From NCBI GenBank assembly GCA_016931665.1, contig JAFGEH010000175.1, positions 1 to 16,106 of the forward strand: 16,106 nt of DNA. Reading direction: 5' to 3'. Position numbers and translations under genes: made by a program. This stretch comes from Candidatus Cloacimonadota bacterium (GTDB taxonomy: Bacteria; Cloacimonadota; Cloacimonadia; Cloacimonadales; TCS61). The notes under the pieces are model-generated. The model made no database searches. It was not told the origin of the DNA and saw only the letters and a program-made list of their open reading frames with translations. This document shows positions 1-7,792 of the stretch, piece after piece; position 1 is the stretch's first letter, and every line of letters starts with the position of its first letter.

Positions 1-908
1 AATGATTTAAGAACTTTTGAAAAGTTAACCTTGTTAGCGGTGATTGTCAAATTGAAATCTACTTTTTTATACCATGTAATCTGCCTTTTGGCGTAATTCC
101 GAGAATGCTGTTTAGCCAGTTTCAGACAATCATCCAGAGAATGATCATTGAGCAGACAGGGAAGAAACTCCTGATATCCTACAGTTTTCAGTCCCGGATC
201 GTTTTGATTATATCCTTTTTCCAGCAAAGAGCTGATCTCATCCAATAAACCAGCCTGCAGCATCTGATCCAGCCTCTGGTCGATCCGGGAGTACAGCATA
301 TTCCTTTCCGGCTGCAGCAGGATATTAAAAGAGATGAACTCAGGGGATTGTTGTTGCTCCTTCCAGAAGGAAGAGATGGGTTTCCCGGTATAAGCCTGAA
401 CTTCCAGGGCACGGAGAATTCTCTGCCGGTCATTGGGTTGAATTCGAGCTGCCGTAAATGCATCTGTTTTCTGTAAACGTTCATAAAGAAACTTTAATCC
501 CAGGTTATCCAATTCGGTCTGAAATTTCTGTTTGATGCTGACGGGGATTTCCGGAATTCGGGCTAAGCCATTCAACAGGGATTTGATATAAAACCCAGTA
601 CCTCCTACCACCAGCGGGATCCTGCCCTTCTCCCACAGCTGATGACAGATTGTTGTGGCTTCCCCGGCAAATCTCCCGGCATTATAACGCTCATCGGGAT
701 TTATGATATCAATTAAATGATGATTAACTATTTTTTGCTCCGCCGGAGTTGGTTTGGCGGTGCCGATGTCGAGGAAACGATATACCTGACGGGAATCGGC
801 AGAGATGATCTCCGTACCCAGAGTCAGGGCTGTTGTCACAGCCAGATCACTTTTTCCGGAGGCCGTAGGTCCCTGAATTGTGATGAGGGGAATTTTTTCC
901 TGAGGCAT
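1..908 (-). CDS. miaA: tRNA dimethylallyltransferase MiaA (3' end cut by window edge)
   Basis: Transfers a dimethylallyl group from dimethylallyl diphosphate to N6 of A37 in tRNAs reading UNN codons, the first step toward ms2i6A. The frame opens with ATG at 908 and stays open to base 1, giving about 302 residues. E. coli MiaA is 316 residues, so only a short C-terminal tail should be missing; no stop lies in the window. Visible motifs in order are the P-loop GPTASGKSDLA (13-23), DSRQVYR, DIGTAKPT, HHLID, VGGTGFYIK, NDRQRILRALEV, LKTVGYQEF and AKRQITWYK, all typical of the family. DSRQVY replaces the DSMQVY of Firmicutes enzymes. Only 4 bases separate it from the mutL stop, so it is probably co-transcribed and coupled with mutL, a common bacterial pairing. 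No clear Shine-Dalgarno is seen before the ATG. Confidence 0.96.
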   Translation of the reverse strand, partial: MPQEKIPLITIQGPTASGKSDLAVTTALTLGTEIISADSRQVYRFLDIGTAKPTPAEQKIVNHHLIDIINPDERYNAGRFAGEATTICHQLWEKGRIPLVVGGTGFYIKSLLNGLARIPEIPVSIKQKFQTELDNLGLKFLYERLQKTDAFTAARIQPNDRQRILRALEVQAYTGKPISSFWKEQQQSPEFISFNILLQPERNMLYSRIDQRLDQMLQAGLLDEISSLLEKGYNQNDPGLKTVGYQEFLPCLLNDHSLDDCLKLAKQHSRNYAKRQITWYKKVDFNLTITANKVNFSKVLKS

Positions 909-912
909 GAAA

Positions 913-2745
913 TCAGATGCGTTTGAATCTTTTCTCAAATTCGGTCATGGTCATTTTGATGATGAGTGGCCGTCCATGCGGACAGAAATACGGGACTTCA
1001 CAGGCAAACAGGTCGTTGATCAAGGCCAGCATCTCTTTTCTGCCCATTTTCTTCCCGGCTTTGATGGCTGCTTTGCAGGATACGGATTTGGCTAGGCTAT
1101 CCCGAAAATCTTCTGTTTCCTCGAATTCTTCCTGCAGGTTTTTCAGGATCTCGATAAAAACTTCTCCCCCATTCCAGTCTTCCAGTTCCGATGGTATTTC
1201 ATCTATCACCAGTGAATTTCCGCTGAAAGTCTTGATATTGAACCCGATCTTGTGGAAAATTTCCAGGTTCTCCGCTACCTGATCCTGGATCAGGGAACTG
1301 ATGTAAGGTGGAAGATCAAGCACAATCGGGAAGAGCAGCTTCTGGGAAGGTGCAGGTGCGCCATGTATGCGATGGAGTATCTTTTCGTATAAAATTCTCT
1401 CATGGGCGGCATGCTGATCGATAATCATCAGGCCATCAGCAACTTGTACAAAGATATAACTCTGGTGTAATTGCCAGGGATTGATGATCTCCTCTTCGGG
1501 CTTTAAATACCATTCCCGGCTTTGAGGTTGCAGATGTTCAGCCAGTTTCTGATTTTCTTCGCTGCTTTCCCGGAATATATCCGGTTGATAAAGGTTCTTC
1601 AGCTCGTTTCGGATATCCGAAAATCTACGTTTGTCCGTTTTACTGGTGAATATTTTCTTTTCCAGTTCGGTAGGTTTGGTCATTTCCAGATTTCCGGAAA
1701 TTTTCTGCTTCAGTGTGACAAATTTCCTGTCTTCATAATCCAATAGGGCATTACTGATAGTATTTTTCACAAAATTGTGGACCTGTCCGGGATCATGGAA
1801 CCGTACTTCCAGTTTGGCTGGATGAACATTATAATCTACCTGTCCCGGTGTAAGTTCCAGAAAAAGAATATAGGGTGGTGTCTGGCCCTGCTGATAGATC
1901 CTGAGTTTTCTAATAAAAGGTTCATAGGCTGATTTGATGCTGTGATAGATAATTTTATCCCGTATGTAGCGGCCGTTGATGAAAAGGTAGTGAAGGTCGG
2001 AAACGCTTTCCATCTCTTGTTCCAGTCCTCCAATATAACCGGAAAGAGCGATGTCGCCGATGCTTTGCTTCAAAACGATCAGATCAAGGTTCAAAAAGTC
2101 GGAACCAAAGATGTCGAGAAGTCTTTTCTGGCGGTCTGTAACAGTGGGATAATTCAATTTTTCCTGGCTGTTGGATATGAACTTGAAATGTACTTCCGGA
2201 TGCAGCAGTGATTGATAATGAAGGAAGTTAAGAATATGTTTATACTCTACGGGAGTTGATTTCAGAAATTTCTTCCGGGCAGGGACATTATGAAACAATT
2301 TAGCAACTGTAATGGTAGTTCCGGGATTGGCTGAGGCGGGAGAAATCTTAATAAGTCGTCCTCCCGAATATTCGATCTGGGTGGCAATCTCACTGTCTCT
2401 GTCCCGGGTTATTAATTTCAGGTCACTCACCGAAGCAATGCTGGGCAGGGCTTCACCTCTGAAACCGAGGGAGGAGATGGTGAAAATATCACTAACGGTG
2501 CGAATCTTACTGGTGGCATGCCTTTCAAAGCTCAATACGGCATCTTCCTGATTCATGCCGCAACCGTTATCGATTACCTGAATCAGTTTCTTACCGCCGT
2601 CTTCAATAATAACCGTGATCTGATCAGCGGCTGCATCCAGAGAATTTTCTACCAGTTCCTTGACTACCGAGGCAGGTCTTTCGATAACTTCCCCTGCAGC
2701 AATCCGGTTGGCTACCTCTTCCGCTAGAATTTTGATTTTTGCCAT
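913..2745 (-). CDS. mutL: DNA mismatch repair protein MutL, endonuclease type
   Basis: MutL couples mismatch recognition by MutS to strand incision and excision. The protein has 610 residues, normal for the family. The N-terminal GHKL ATPase domain shows the catalytic region VKELVENSLDA (E30, N34), DNGCGM (59-64), the TSKI segment and GFRGEAL (94-100). A variable linker follows from roughly 335 to 410. The C-terminal dimerisation/nuclease domain carries DQHAAHERILYE (443-454), an exact match to the DQHA(X)2E(X)4E endonuclease motif, plus the supporting motifs SCKAAIKAGKKM (around C557) and CPHGRP (588-593), which take part in metal binding. It is therefore predicted to nick DNA itself, as in organisms without MutH and Dam-directed repair. 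The ATG at 2745 is preceded by AGAGGA four bases upstream. It follows the DUF486 gene by 76 bases and leads directly into miaA. Confidence 0.97.
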   Translation of the reverse strand: MAKIKILAEEVANRIAAGEVIERPASVVKELVENSLDAAADQITVIIEDGGKKLIQVIDNGCGMNQEDAVLSFERHATSKIRTVSDIFTISSLGFRGEALPSIASVSDLKLITRDRDSEIATQIEYSGGRLIKISPASANPGTTITVAKLFHNVPARKKFLKSTPVEYKHILNFLHYQSLLHPEVHFKFISNSQEKLNYPTVTDRQKRLLDIFGSDFLNLDLIVLKQSIGDIALSGYIGGLEQEMESVSDLHYLFINGRYIRDKIIYHSIKSAYEPFIRKLRIYQQGQTPPYILFLELTPGQVDYNVHPAKLEVRFHDPGQVHNFVKNTISNALLDYEDRKFVTLKQKISGNLEMTKPTELEKKIFTSKTDKRRFSDIRNELKNLYQPDIFRESSEENQKLAEHLQPQSREWYLKPEEEIINPWQLHQSYIFVQVADGLMIIDQHAAHERILYEKILHRIHGAPAPSQKLLFPIVLDLPPYISSLIQDQVAENLEIFHKIGFNIKTFSGNSLVIDEIPSELEDWNGGEVFIEILKNLQEEFEETEDFRDSLAKSVSCKAAIKAGKKMGRKEMLALINDLFACEVPYFCPHGRPLIIKMTMTEFEKRFKRI

Positions 2746-2765
2746 GCCATCCTCTGCTCTCTGTT

Positions 2766-2803
2766 CTTATAAACCAGCATAAATATCATGAATTATTGAA
2801 CAA
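2766..2803 (-). promoter_or_regulatory. Candidate mutL promoter
   Basis: In the 76-base gap before mutL, the minus strand has TTGTTC (2803-2798), a 16-base spacer and TATGCT (2781-2776), a weak sigma-70-like pair. A better -10-like hexamer, TATAAG (2771-2766), lies just downstream but has no convincing -35 partner at the usual distance. This is inference from pattern only; mutL could equally be read from upstream. Confidence 0.28.
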
Positions 2804-2805
2804 CC

Positions 2806-2832
2806 AAAAAAAACGGAAAATTTACCATTTCC
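2806..2832 (-). terminator. Weak candidate terminator after the DUF486 gene
   Basis: On the minus strand, GGAAA (2832-2828) can pair with TTTCC (2819-2815) across an 8-base loop. One G follows, then eight T (2813-2806). The stem has only 5 base pairs and overlaps the DUF486 stop codon, so any termination would be weak or partial before mutL. Confidence 0.3.
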
Positions 2833-3151
2833 TGAATATAAAGAAAACAGCCAGGATGATAAAGATGAAACCAACCAGGTAATTCCAGCGAAAAGCTTCT
2901 TTAAGGTAGAAAACTGAAAAACCGGCAAAAACAATAAGAGTAATAACTTCCTGAATCGTTTTCAATTGGGCAGCCGTAAACTGGCCGTAACCAATTCGAT
3001 TGGCAGGAACCTGAAAGCAATATTCGAAGAACGCAATGGACCAGCTGACCAGGATTACCAAAGGCAGCGGAGAAGTTTTAAACTTAAGATGTCCGTACCA
3101 GGCGAAAGTCATGAAAATATTTGATATTAACAGGAGAATTATGGTCTTCAA
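2822..3151 (-). CDS. DUF486 family small four-helix membrane protein (DMT superfamily)
   Basis: A 109-residue integral membrane protein with four hydrophobic helices (roughly 2-18, 29-47, 66-84 and 88-107) and charged ends. The central block NRIGYGQFTAAQLKTIQEVI and the N-terminal block SNIFMTFAWYGHLKF are hallmarks of the DUF486 family, which is related to small DMT/EamA-type transporters. No substrate is established, and none should be assumed. The start is TTG at 3151-3149. It is well supported because GGGAGGT (3164-3158) sits six bases upstream, and because the N-terminus MKTIILLLISNIFMTF aligns with family starts; the next in-frame Met would remove most of helix 1. A strong hairpin lies only 22 bases upstream of the start, which may affect expression. 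Confidence 0.85.
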   Translation of the reverse strand: MKTIILLLISNIFMTFAWYGHLKFKTSPLPLVILVSWSIAFFEYCFQVPANRIGYGQFTAAQLKTIQEVITLIVFAGFSVFYLKEAFRWNYLVGFIFIILAVFFIFRKW

Positions 3152-3157
3152 TCAGTT

Positions 3158-3164
3158 ACCTCCC
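3158..3164 (-). promoter_or_regulatory. Strong Shine-Dalgarno fixing a TTG start (DUF486 gene)
   Basis: The minus strand reads GGGAGGT, six bases (AACTGA), then TTG at 3151. This near-perfect site decides the non-ATG start of the DUF486 gene. Confidence 0.8.
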
Positions 3165-3170
3165 GATATG

Positions 3171-3197
3171 AAAAATCCCCTTCCGGGGAAGGGGATT
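3171..3197 (-). terminator. Strong intrinsic terminator after the pyruvate oxidoreductase gene
   Basis: AATCCCCTTCC pairs perfectly with GGAAGGGGATT around a two-base loop (stem 3197-3174, 11 base pairs; effectively 10 pairs with a CCCC-type tetraloop). On the minus strand it runs into TTTTT (3175-3171). It begins 21 bases after the PFOR stop, as expected for a Rho-independent terminator. In the plus direction the following bases (attatt) are less T-rich, so it acts mainly on the minus strand. It ends only a few bases before the ribosome binding site of the next gene. Confidence 0.85.
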
Positions 3198-3218
3198 ATT
3201 ATTTGCTGTATTTCTGTC

Positions 3219-6200
3219 TTAATTTTCTTCAGCCATTCTCTTATATTTCAGATATCTGGCTTTTACGTAAATATCGAAATCCTTTCTGAACTTCTCTACA
3301 TTTTCCGGAAAGGTTCTTTCCAGGGCTGTATATCTCTTTTCACCACTGAGGAAATCTTCAACCGGAATAGTGGGTTCCCTGGAATCCAGTATCAGCGGAT
3401 TTTTTCCTTCCTTTTTCAGTTCCGGATTATAACGATACAGTATCCAGTAACCGGAATCCACAGCTTTCTTTTCTTCCTTCTGGGTGTAGGCCATATCAAT
3501 ACCGTGATTGATACAGGGAGCATAAGCGATGATTATCGAAGGTCCTTTATATGCTTCCGCTTCCTGAATGGCTTTCAGGGCCTGAACCTTATTGGCACCC
3601 ATGGCAATGCAAGCAACATAGACATATCCATAACTCATCAACATCAGACCCAAATCTTTTTTCACGGTTTTCTTGCCTGATTCAGCAAATTTGGCCACAG
3701 ATCCCAGCGGAGTTGATTTGGAAGCCTGGCCACCAGTATTGGAATAGACCTCCGTATCCAGCACCAGGATATTAATATTGCGATTGGAGGCCATTACATG
3801 ATCAACACCGCCAAATCCGATGTCATATGCCCAACCGTCCCCGCCGAAAGCCCAGACGGATTTGTCGATCAGGTAACTCTGCAGTTCAATAATTTTCCGG
3901 AGAACAGAAGCCTGCTCAGTTCCTGCATTTTTCATTGCTCCCGGTAAGGAATCGCGAAGTTTACGCGCATTCTCTTTCGCTGCCTGATCGGTATTGCTCC
4001 AGTTTTCCAGAGCATAATTTATAGTAGCTGCTAACTCATTATCCGGATTCATATTCAGCAGGTTCTGCAGATTGGATCTGAGTTGACGGCGGTTAGATTC
4101 CACCGCAAGTCTCATGCCAAATCCATATTCAGCATTGTCTTCAAACAGGGAGTTAGCCCAGACGGGGCCTTTGCCTTCACTGTTCTTACAGTAGGGAATG
4201 GTGGGGAAAGTTCCTCCCCAGATGGAGGAGCAGCCGGTAGCATTAGCCACAATCATACGGTCGCCGAACAACTGGGTGATCAGCTTGACATAAGGAGTTT
4301 CACCGCAGCCGGCACAGGCACCGGAGAATTCCAGCAGGGGTTGTTTGAATTGGCTGCCTTTCACGGTACTTTCGGAATTACTTCCCAGGATATCGGAGGG
4401 CAGAGCATCGAAGAATACAGCATTCTCTGCTTCGCCGGCTTCCCTTTCTTCCTGAATGGGTTTCATTACCAACGCCTCTTTGGGGCATTCCAGAACACAA
4501 TCACGGCAGCCCTGGCAATCCTCGATGTAAACCTGGATCTTATATTTATACACATCCTTATCTTTTCCGGCTGCCTCAATCGTATGGAAAGTAACGGGCG
4601 CATCACTCAGATCTTCAGGCTTGATCAGCTTGGGCCTGATGGCAGCATGCGGGCAGATGATTGAACACTGATTACATTGAATGCAGTTCTCCGGTATCCA
4701 GTGCGGGACGAAGGGAGCTACTCCCCTCTTTTCCAGACGGGTAGTGCCGGATGGTACAAAACCGTCGAAAGGCATATGGGAAACAGGTATCTCATCCCCT
4801 TTTTCCCGCATGATTTTCTCGATGACATTCCGGGTAAAATCATCAGAATCAGCCGGGATCAGCTGCTTAACGGGTGCGGATTTCTCAGGCAGAGTTGAGG
4901 GTACTTCAATTTCAACCAGAGCCTCATCTGTTTTATCAACTGCTTTCCAGTTCATCTCAATGATCTCCTGCCCCATCTTACGATAAGATTTCTCTATGGC
5001 CTTCTTGATCATTTTGACGGCTTCGTTCCGATCCATCACTCCCGATATCAGGAAGAAAGCAGTCTGCATCACAGTATTGATCCGGGTACCCAGCCCGACT
5101 TCATTGGCTATCTTCAAAGCATTTATATTATATAGCCTGACTTTTTTATCAATGATCGTCTGCTGCATATCCCGGGTAAGATTTTCCATAACTTCGTTGC
5201 TTTCCCAGATTGAATTCAGAAGAAAAACGCCGTTTTCCTTGATCCCTTCCAGGATGTCGTAACGACCGATAAAAGCCTGATTATGACAACCGATGAAATC
5301 GGCATTTTCCACCAGGTAGGCAGACTGAATCTTCTCTTTGCCGAAGCGCAAATGGCTTCTGGTTATGCCGCCGGATTTTTTGGAGTCGTACTGAAAATAA
5401 CCCTGAGCATACATATCTGTATTATCGCCGATGATTTTTATGGAATTTTTATTGGCTCCCACAGTTCCATCCGAGCCCAGTCCCCAGAATCGGCAGCTGA
5501 TTGTTCCTTTAGGTAACGTGTTTATATTCTCATTAATTGGCAGGGATTTGTGAGTCAAATCGTCATTGATTCCCACTGTGAAACCATGGAAGCATTCCTT
5601 ATCCAGATGATCATAGACAGCTTTCACCATGGAAGGTGTGAATTCCTTGGAAGAAAGCCCGTAACGGCCACCGATGATGGTCAGGTCCGAACGGTCCTTC
5701 AAGGCTGCAACAATATCCAAGTAAAGAGGTTCACCAATAGCCCCGCATTCTTTGGTGCGGTCGAGGACGGCAATTTTTTTCGCACTGGCCGGGATAGCCT
5801 TGACCAGAGACTCAACGGAGAAAGGCCTGTATAACCTGACTTTGATCAATCCGAGTTTCAGACCACGATTATTATTCAGGTAATTAATGGTTTCCTCAAT
5901 AGTATCAGTGGCACTGCCCATGGCGATTATTATTTTTTCAGCTTGCGGATCCCCCACATAATCGAAGAGATGATAATGGCGGCCAATAACATTGGCCAGA
6001 GTATCCATGTATTCCTGGACTATAGATGGGGTGGCATCATAATACTTGTTAACAGTTTCCCTTCCCTGAAAGTAGACATCTGGATTTTGAGCACCTACCT
6101 TGACTCGGGGTGAATCCGGATTAAGGGCACGACGGCGAAAATCTTCCACATATTCTATATTTAAAAGCCCTTTTAATGTTTCATAATCTATCTCTTCGAT

Positions 6201-6749
6201 TTTCTGGATCTCACTGGAGGTGCGGAATCCGTCAAAGAAATTGAGGAAGGGAACTTTCGATTTCAGAGTAGCCAGATGCGAGACTATGGCCAGATCCATG
6301 ATCTCCTGAACAGATCCGGCAGCCATCAGGGCGAAGCCTGTATTCCGGGCGGACATGACATCGGAATGATCTCCGAAGATGGATAGTGACTGGCAAGCCA
6401 GGGACCGGGCCGTGACATGGAAGACGACGGGCAGCATTTCGCCAGCTATTTTATGCATATTAGGCAGCATGAGCATTAATCCCTGCGAGGCGGTAAAAGT
6501 TGTGGTAAAGGCTCCGGCAGACAGTGAGCCATGCACAGCACCGGCAGCACCAGCTTCGGATTGCATGGCAATAACATCAACCGTCTCACCGAAAATATTT
6601 TTCCGGTTATTGGCAGCCCAGGCATCTGCCATTTCACCCATGGATGAAGAAGGAGTGATCGGGTAAATAGCAGCAACTTCACTGAAGGCATAGGCCACAT
6701 GAGTAGCAGCTGTATTCCCATCCATAGTGACTTTTTTGAACTTTTTCAT
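3219..6749 (-). CDS. nifJ: Pyruvate:ferredoxin (flavodoxin) oxidoreductase, single-chain
   Basis: Catalyses reversible oxidative decarboxylation of pyruvate with CoA to acetyl-CoA and CO2, passing electrons to ferredoxin or flavodoxin in the cytoplasm. It is central to anaerobic metabolism. The chain has 1176 residues, the usual length for the homodimeric enzyme with all domains fused. The N-terminal TPP pyrimidine-binding domain has YPITPSS (30-36). The ferredoxin-like domain binds two 4Fe-4S clusters through C689/C692/C695/C699 and C745/C748/C751/C755, both CX2CX2CX3CP. The proximal cluster ligands are seen as CAGCGE (C812, C815), ATGCSS (C840) and YAPCINHG (C1079). The C-terminal TPP pyrophosphate site is GGDGWAYDIGFGG followed by LVLDTEVYSNTGGQ. 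The ATG at 6749 has AGGAG seven bases upstream. The gene is flanked by its own leader and a strong terminator, suggesting an independent transcription unit. The symbol por is equally used. Confidence 0.98.
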   Translation of the reverse strand: MKKFKKVTMDGNTAATHVAYAFSEVAAIYPITPSSSMGEMADAWAANNRKNIFGETVDVIAMQSEAGAAGAVHGSLSAGAFTTTFTASQGLMLMLPNMHKIAGEMLPVVFHVTARSLACQSLSIFGDHSDVMSARNTGFALMAAGSVQEIMDLAIVSHLATLKSKVPFLNFFDGFRTSSEIQKIEEIDYETLKGLLNIEYVEDFRRRALNPDSPRVKVGAQNPDVYFQGRETVNKYYDATPSIVQEYMDTLANVIGRHYHLFDYVGDPQAEKIIIAMGSATDTIEETINYLNNNRGLKLGLIKVRLYRPFSVESLVKAIPASAKKIAVLDRTKECGAIGEPLYLDIVAALKDRSDLTIIGGRYGLSSKEFTPSMVKAVYDHLDKECFHGFTVGINDDLTHKSLPINENINTLPKGTISCRFWGLGSDGTVGANKNSIKIIGDNTDMYAQGYFQYDSKKSGGITRSHLRFGKEKIQSAYLVENADFIGCHNQAFIGRYDILEGIKENGVFLLNSIWESNEVMENLTRDMQQTIIDKKVRLYNINALKIANEVGLGTRINTVMQTAFFLISGVMDRNEAVKMIKKAIEKSYRKMGQEIIEMNWKAVDKTDEALVEIEVPSTLPEKSAPVKQLIPADSDDFTRNVIEKIMREKGDEIPVSHMPFDGFVPSGTTRLEKRGVAPFVPHWIPENCIQCNQCSIICPHAAIRPKLIKPEDLSDAPVTFHTIEAAGKDKDVYKYKIQVYIEDCQGCRDCVLECPKEALVMKPIQEEREAGEAENAVFFDALPSDILGSNSESTVKGSQFKQPLLEFSGACAGCGETPYVKLITQLFGDRMIVANATGCSSIWGGTFPTIPYCKNSEGKGPVWANSLFEDNAEYGFGMRLAVESNRRQLRSNLQNLLNMNPDNELAATINYALENWSNTDQAAKENARKLRDSLPGAMKNAGTEQASVLRKIIELQSYLIDKSVWAFGGDGWAYDIGFGGVDHVMASNRNINILVLDTEVYSNTGGQASKSTPLGSVAKFAESGKKTVKKDLGLMLMSYGYVYVACIAMGANKVQALKAIQEAEAYKGPSIIIAYAPCINHGIDMAYTQKEEKKAVDSGYWILYRYNPELKKEGKNPLILDSREPTIPVEDFLSGEKRYTALERTFPENVEKFRKDFDIYVKARYLKYKRMAEEN

Positions 6750-6838
6750 GGTATCTCCTCAGTTCATTTAATATTAAATTCTTTGAACGTAAATTTGGTA
6801 ACAGAGAAATTCAGTCAACCATAATTTCGAGTTGACAG
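6750..6838 (-). promoter_or_regulatory. Leader/promoter region of the pyruvate oxidoreductase gene with two dyads
   Basis: This 89-base gap holds a -35-like TTGACT (6818-6813); the -10 at 17 bases is poor (AATTTA). It also holds two dyads. One has arms GTCAAC (6814-6819) and GTTGAC (6831-6836) with an 11-base spacer, overlapping the -35-like hexamer. The other is a perfect 14-base palindrome, ATTTAATATTAAAT (6766-6779), ending 17 bases before the ATG. The Shine-Dalgarno AGGAG precedes the start by seven bases. That it is a regulated promoter is inference from these patterns. Confidence 0.4.
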
Positions 6839-7792
6839 CTATCTTTCCAGCTCCGGTAAATTCAATTGGAAGTATCTGAATTGATCCTCTTTTATTACTT
6901 CCCGGGAAAGAGTTTCCAGGATATGGCTGATTCTGTTCTGGATTTGATATCCTGCGTTATCTTGGGAGTTATCTTTCAATTCATTCAGAAAGAACCAACT
7001 CAATAAATATTGACCTTCCAATTCTGCCATTTCAGCCAATCCAGATAAGATCTCAGTTTTCCGATTATCGGCAGGGAATTCCGCATATAGACGGATCAGC
7101 GATCTACGGGCAGCCGGATAGCGATTCAGAGAGAAATTAGCCAGATAATTCAGATATAGGGCATCCTGGATCAATTGCTTATTTTTGCCGGCAATGATCG
7201 TATTGAGCAGGTTAACAGCCCTGGAATAATCCTTCAGCAGTATATAATTAGCAGATTTTTTTAACTGCAGAGCAGACTGGTCTTCGTATCCTGATTCCTG
7301 AATAACAGTATTGTATATATCATTCGCCTCATCGTACAGCAGGTTTTTTTCGTAGATCTCGGCCAGAGTCAGGAGAAAATCGTCTCTTAGATGATGATTT
7401 CCCAGGTTATCTATGATTTCATTCAGGGTTTCGATCTGGTCCAGGGGAATTAACCGGGGCAGCAGGGATTTGATATTGGCAAAGGAAGCCTGATGAAGTT
7501 TCACATTACGGGTGTTGATAAGTAAATCTGAAAAAATGTCAATTGCCGGTTGCCATTCTGCTATCCCCTGCAGGGCTATTCCACGGAAGAATAGCAGTGA
7601 GTCGCTGAGCAGAGATTCCTTTTCTATCATCTCCAGATGGTTGAGAGCCAGGTCGTATTCACCCTTATCCAGATAGAATTTAATCAGCTGATGATTATAA
7701 TCCTGCTCCTGTGGCAAACCTAAAAAGGTTTGTCCGGCCAAATTGGAATTCAGCATCATCCATATCAAACCAAGAGCAATCACAAACCTCAA
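6839..7792 (-). CDS. Exported TPR-like helical repeat protein, function unknown
   Basis: A 317-residue protein. The first 20 residues (MRFVIALGLIWMMLNSNLAG) form a hydrophobic signal-peptide-like segment with a likely cleavage near AG/QT and no lipobox cysteine, so it is probably periplasmic or outer-membrane associated. The rest is entirely helical and looks like degenerate tetratricopeptide repeats: GEYDLALNHLEMIEKES, GIAEWQPAIDIFSDLL, NLLYDEANDIYNTVIQES, KDYSRAVNLLNTIIAG and NRYPAARRSLIRLYAEFP. Such scaffolds mediate protein contacts; no catalytic motif is visible. The start is TTG at 7792, overlapping the upstream TGA stop by three of its bases (TTGA arrangement), with GGAGG (7804-7800) seven bases upstream. 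The GTG at 7783 would leave an implausibly close Shine-Dalgarno. The overlap suggests translational coupling to the activase gene, of which it may be a functional partner. Confidence 0.75.
   Translation of the reverse strand: MRFVIALGLIWMMLNSNLAGQTFLGLPQEQDYNHQLIKFYLDKGEYDLALNHLEMIEKESLLSDSLLFFRGIALQGIAEWQPAIDIFSDLLINTRNVKLHQASFANIKSLLPRLIPLDQIETLNEIIDNLGNHHLRDDFLLTLAEIYEKNLLYDEANDIYNTVIQESGYEDQSALQLKKSANYILLKDYSRAVNLLNTIIAGKNKQLIQDALYLNYLANFSLNRYPAARRSLIRLYAEFPADNRKTEILSGLAEMAELEGQYLLSWFFLNELKDNSQDNAGYQIQNRISHILETLSREVIKEDQFRYFQLNLPELER

Noticed and set aside
188..484. 98-residue minus-strand open frame inside miaA
   Set aside because: It is in a different frame from the MiaA motifs, has low-complexity Ser/Arg-rich composition and matches no family I recognise.
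3036..3680. 214-residue plus-strand open frame across the DUF486/PFOR junction
   Set aside because: It is antisense to two well-supported genes and to the terminator, has no ribosome binding site of note and reads like a shadow frame.
4083..4664. 193-residue plus-strand open frame antisense to the pyruvate oxidoreductase
   Set aside because: It mirrors the codon bias of the opposite strand (Gly/Ala/Phe-rich shadow) over the conserved iron-sulfur region; no recognisable domain.
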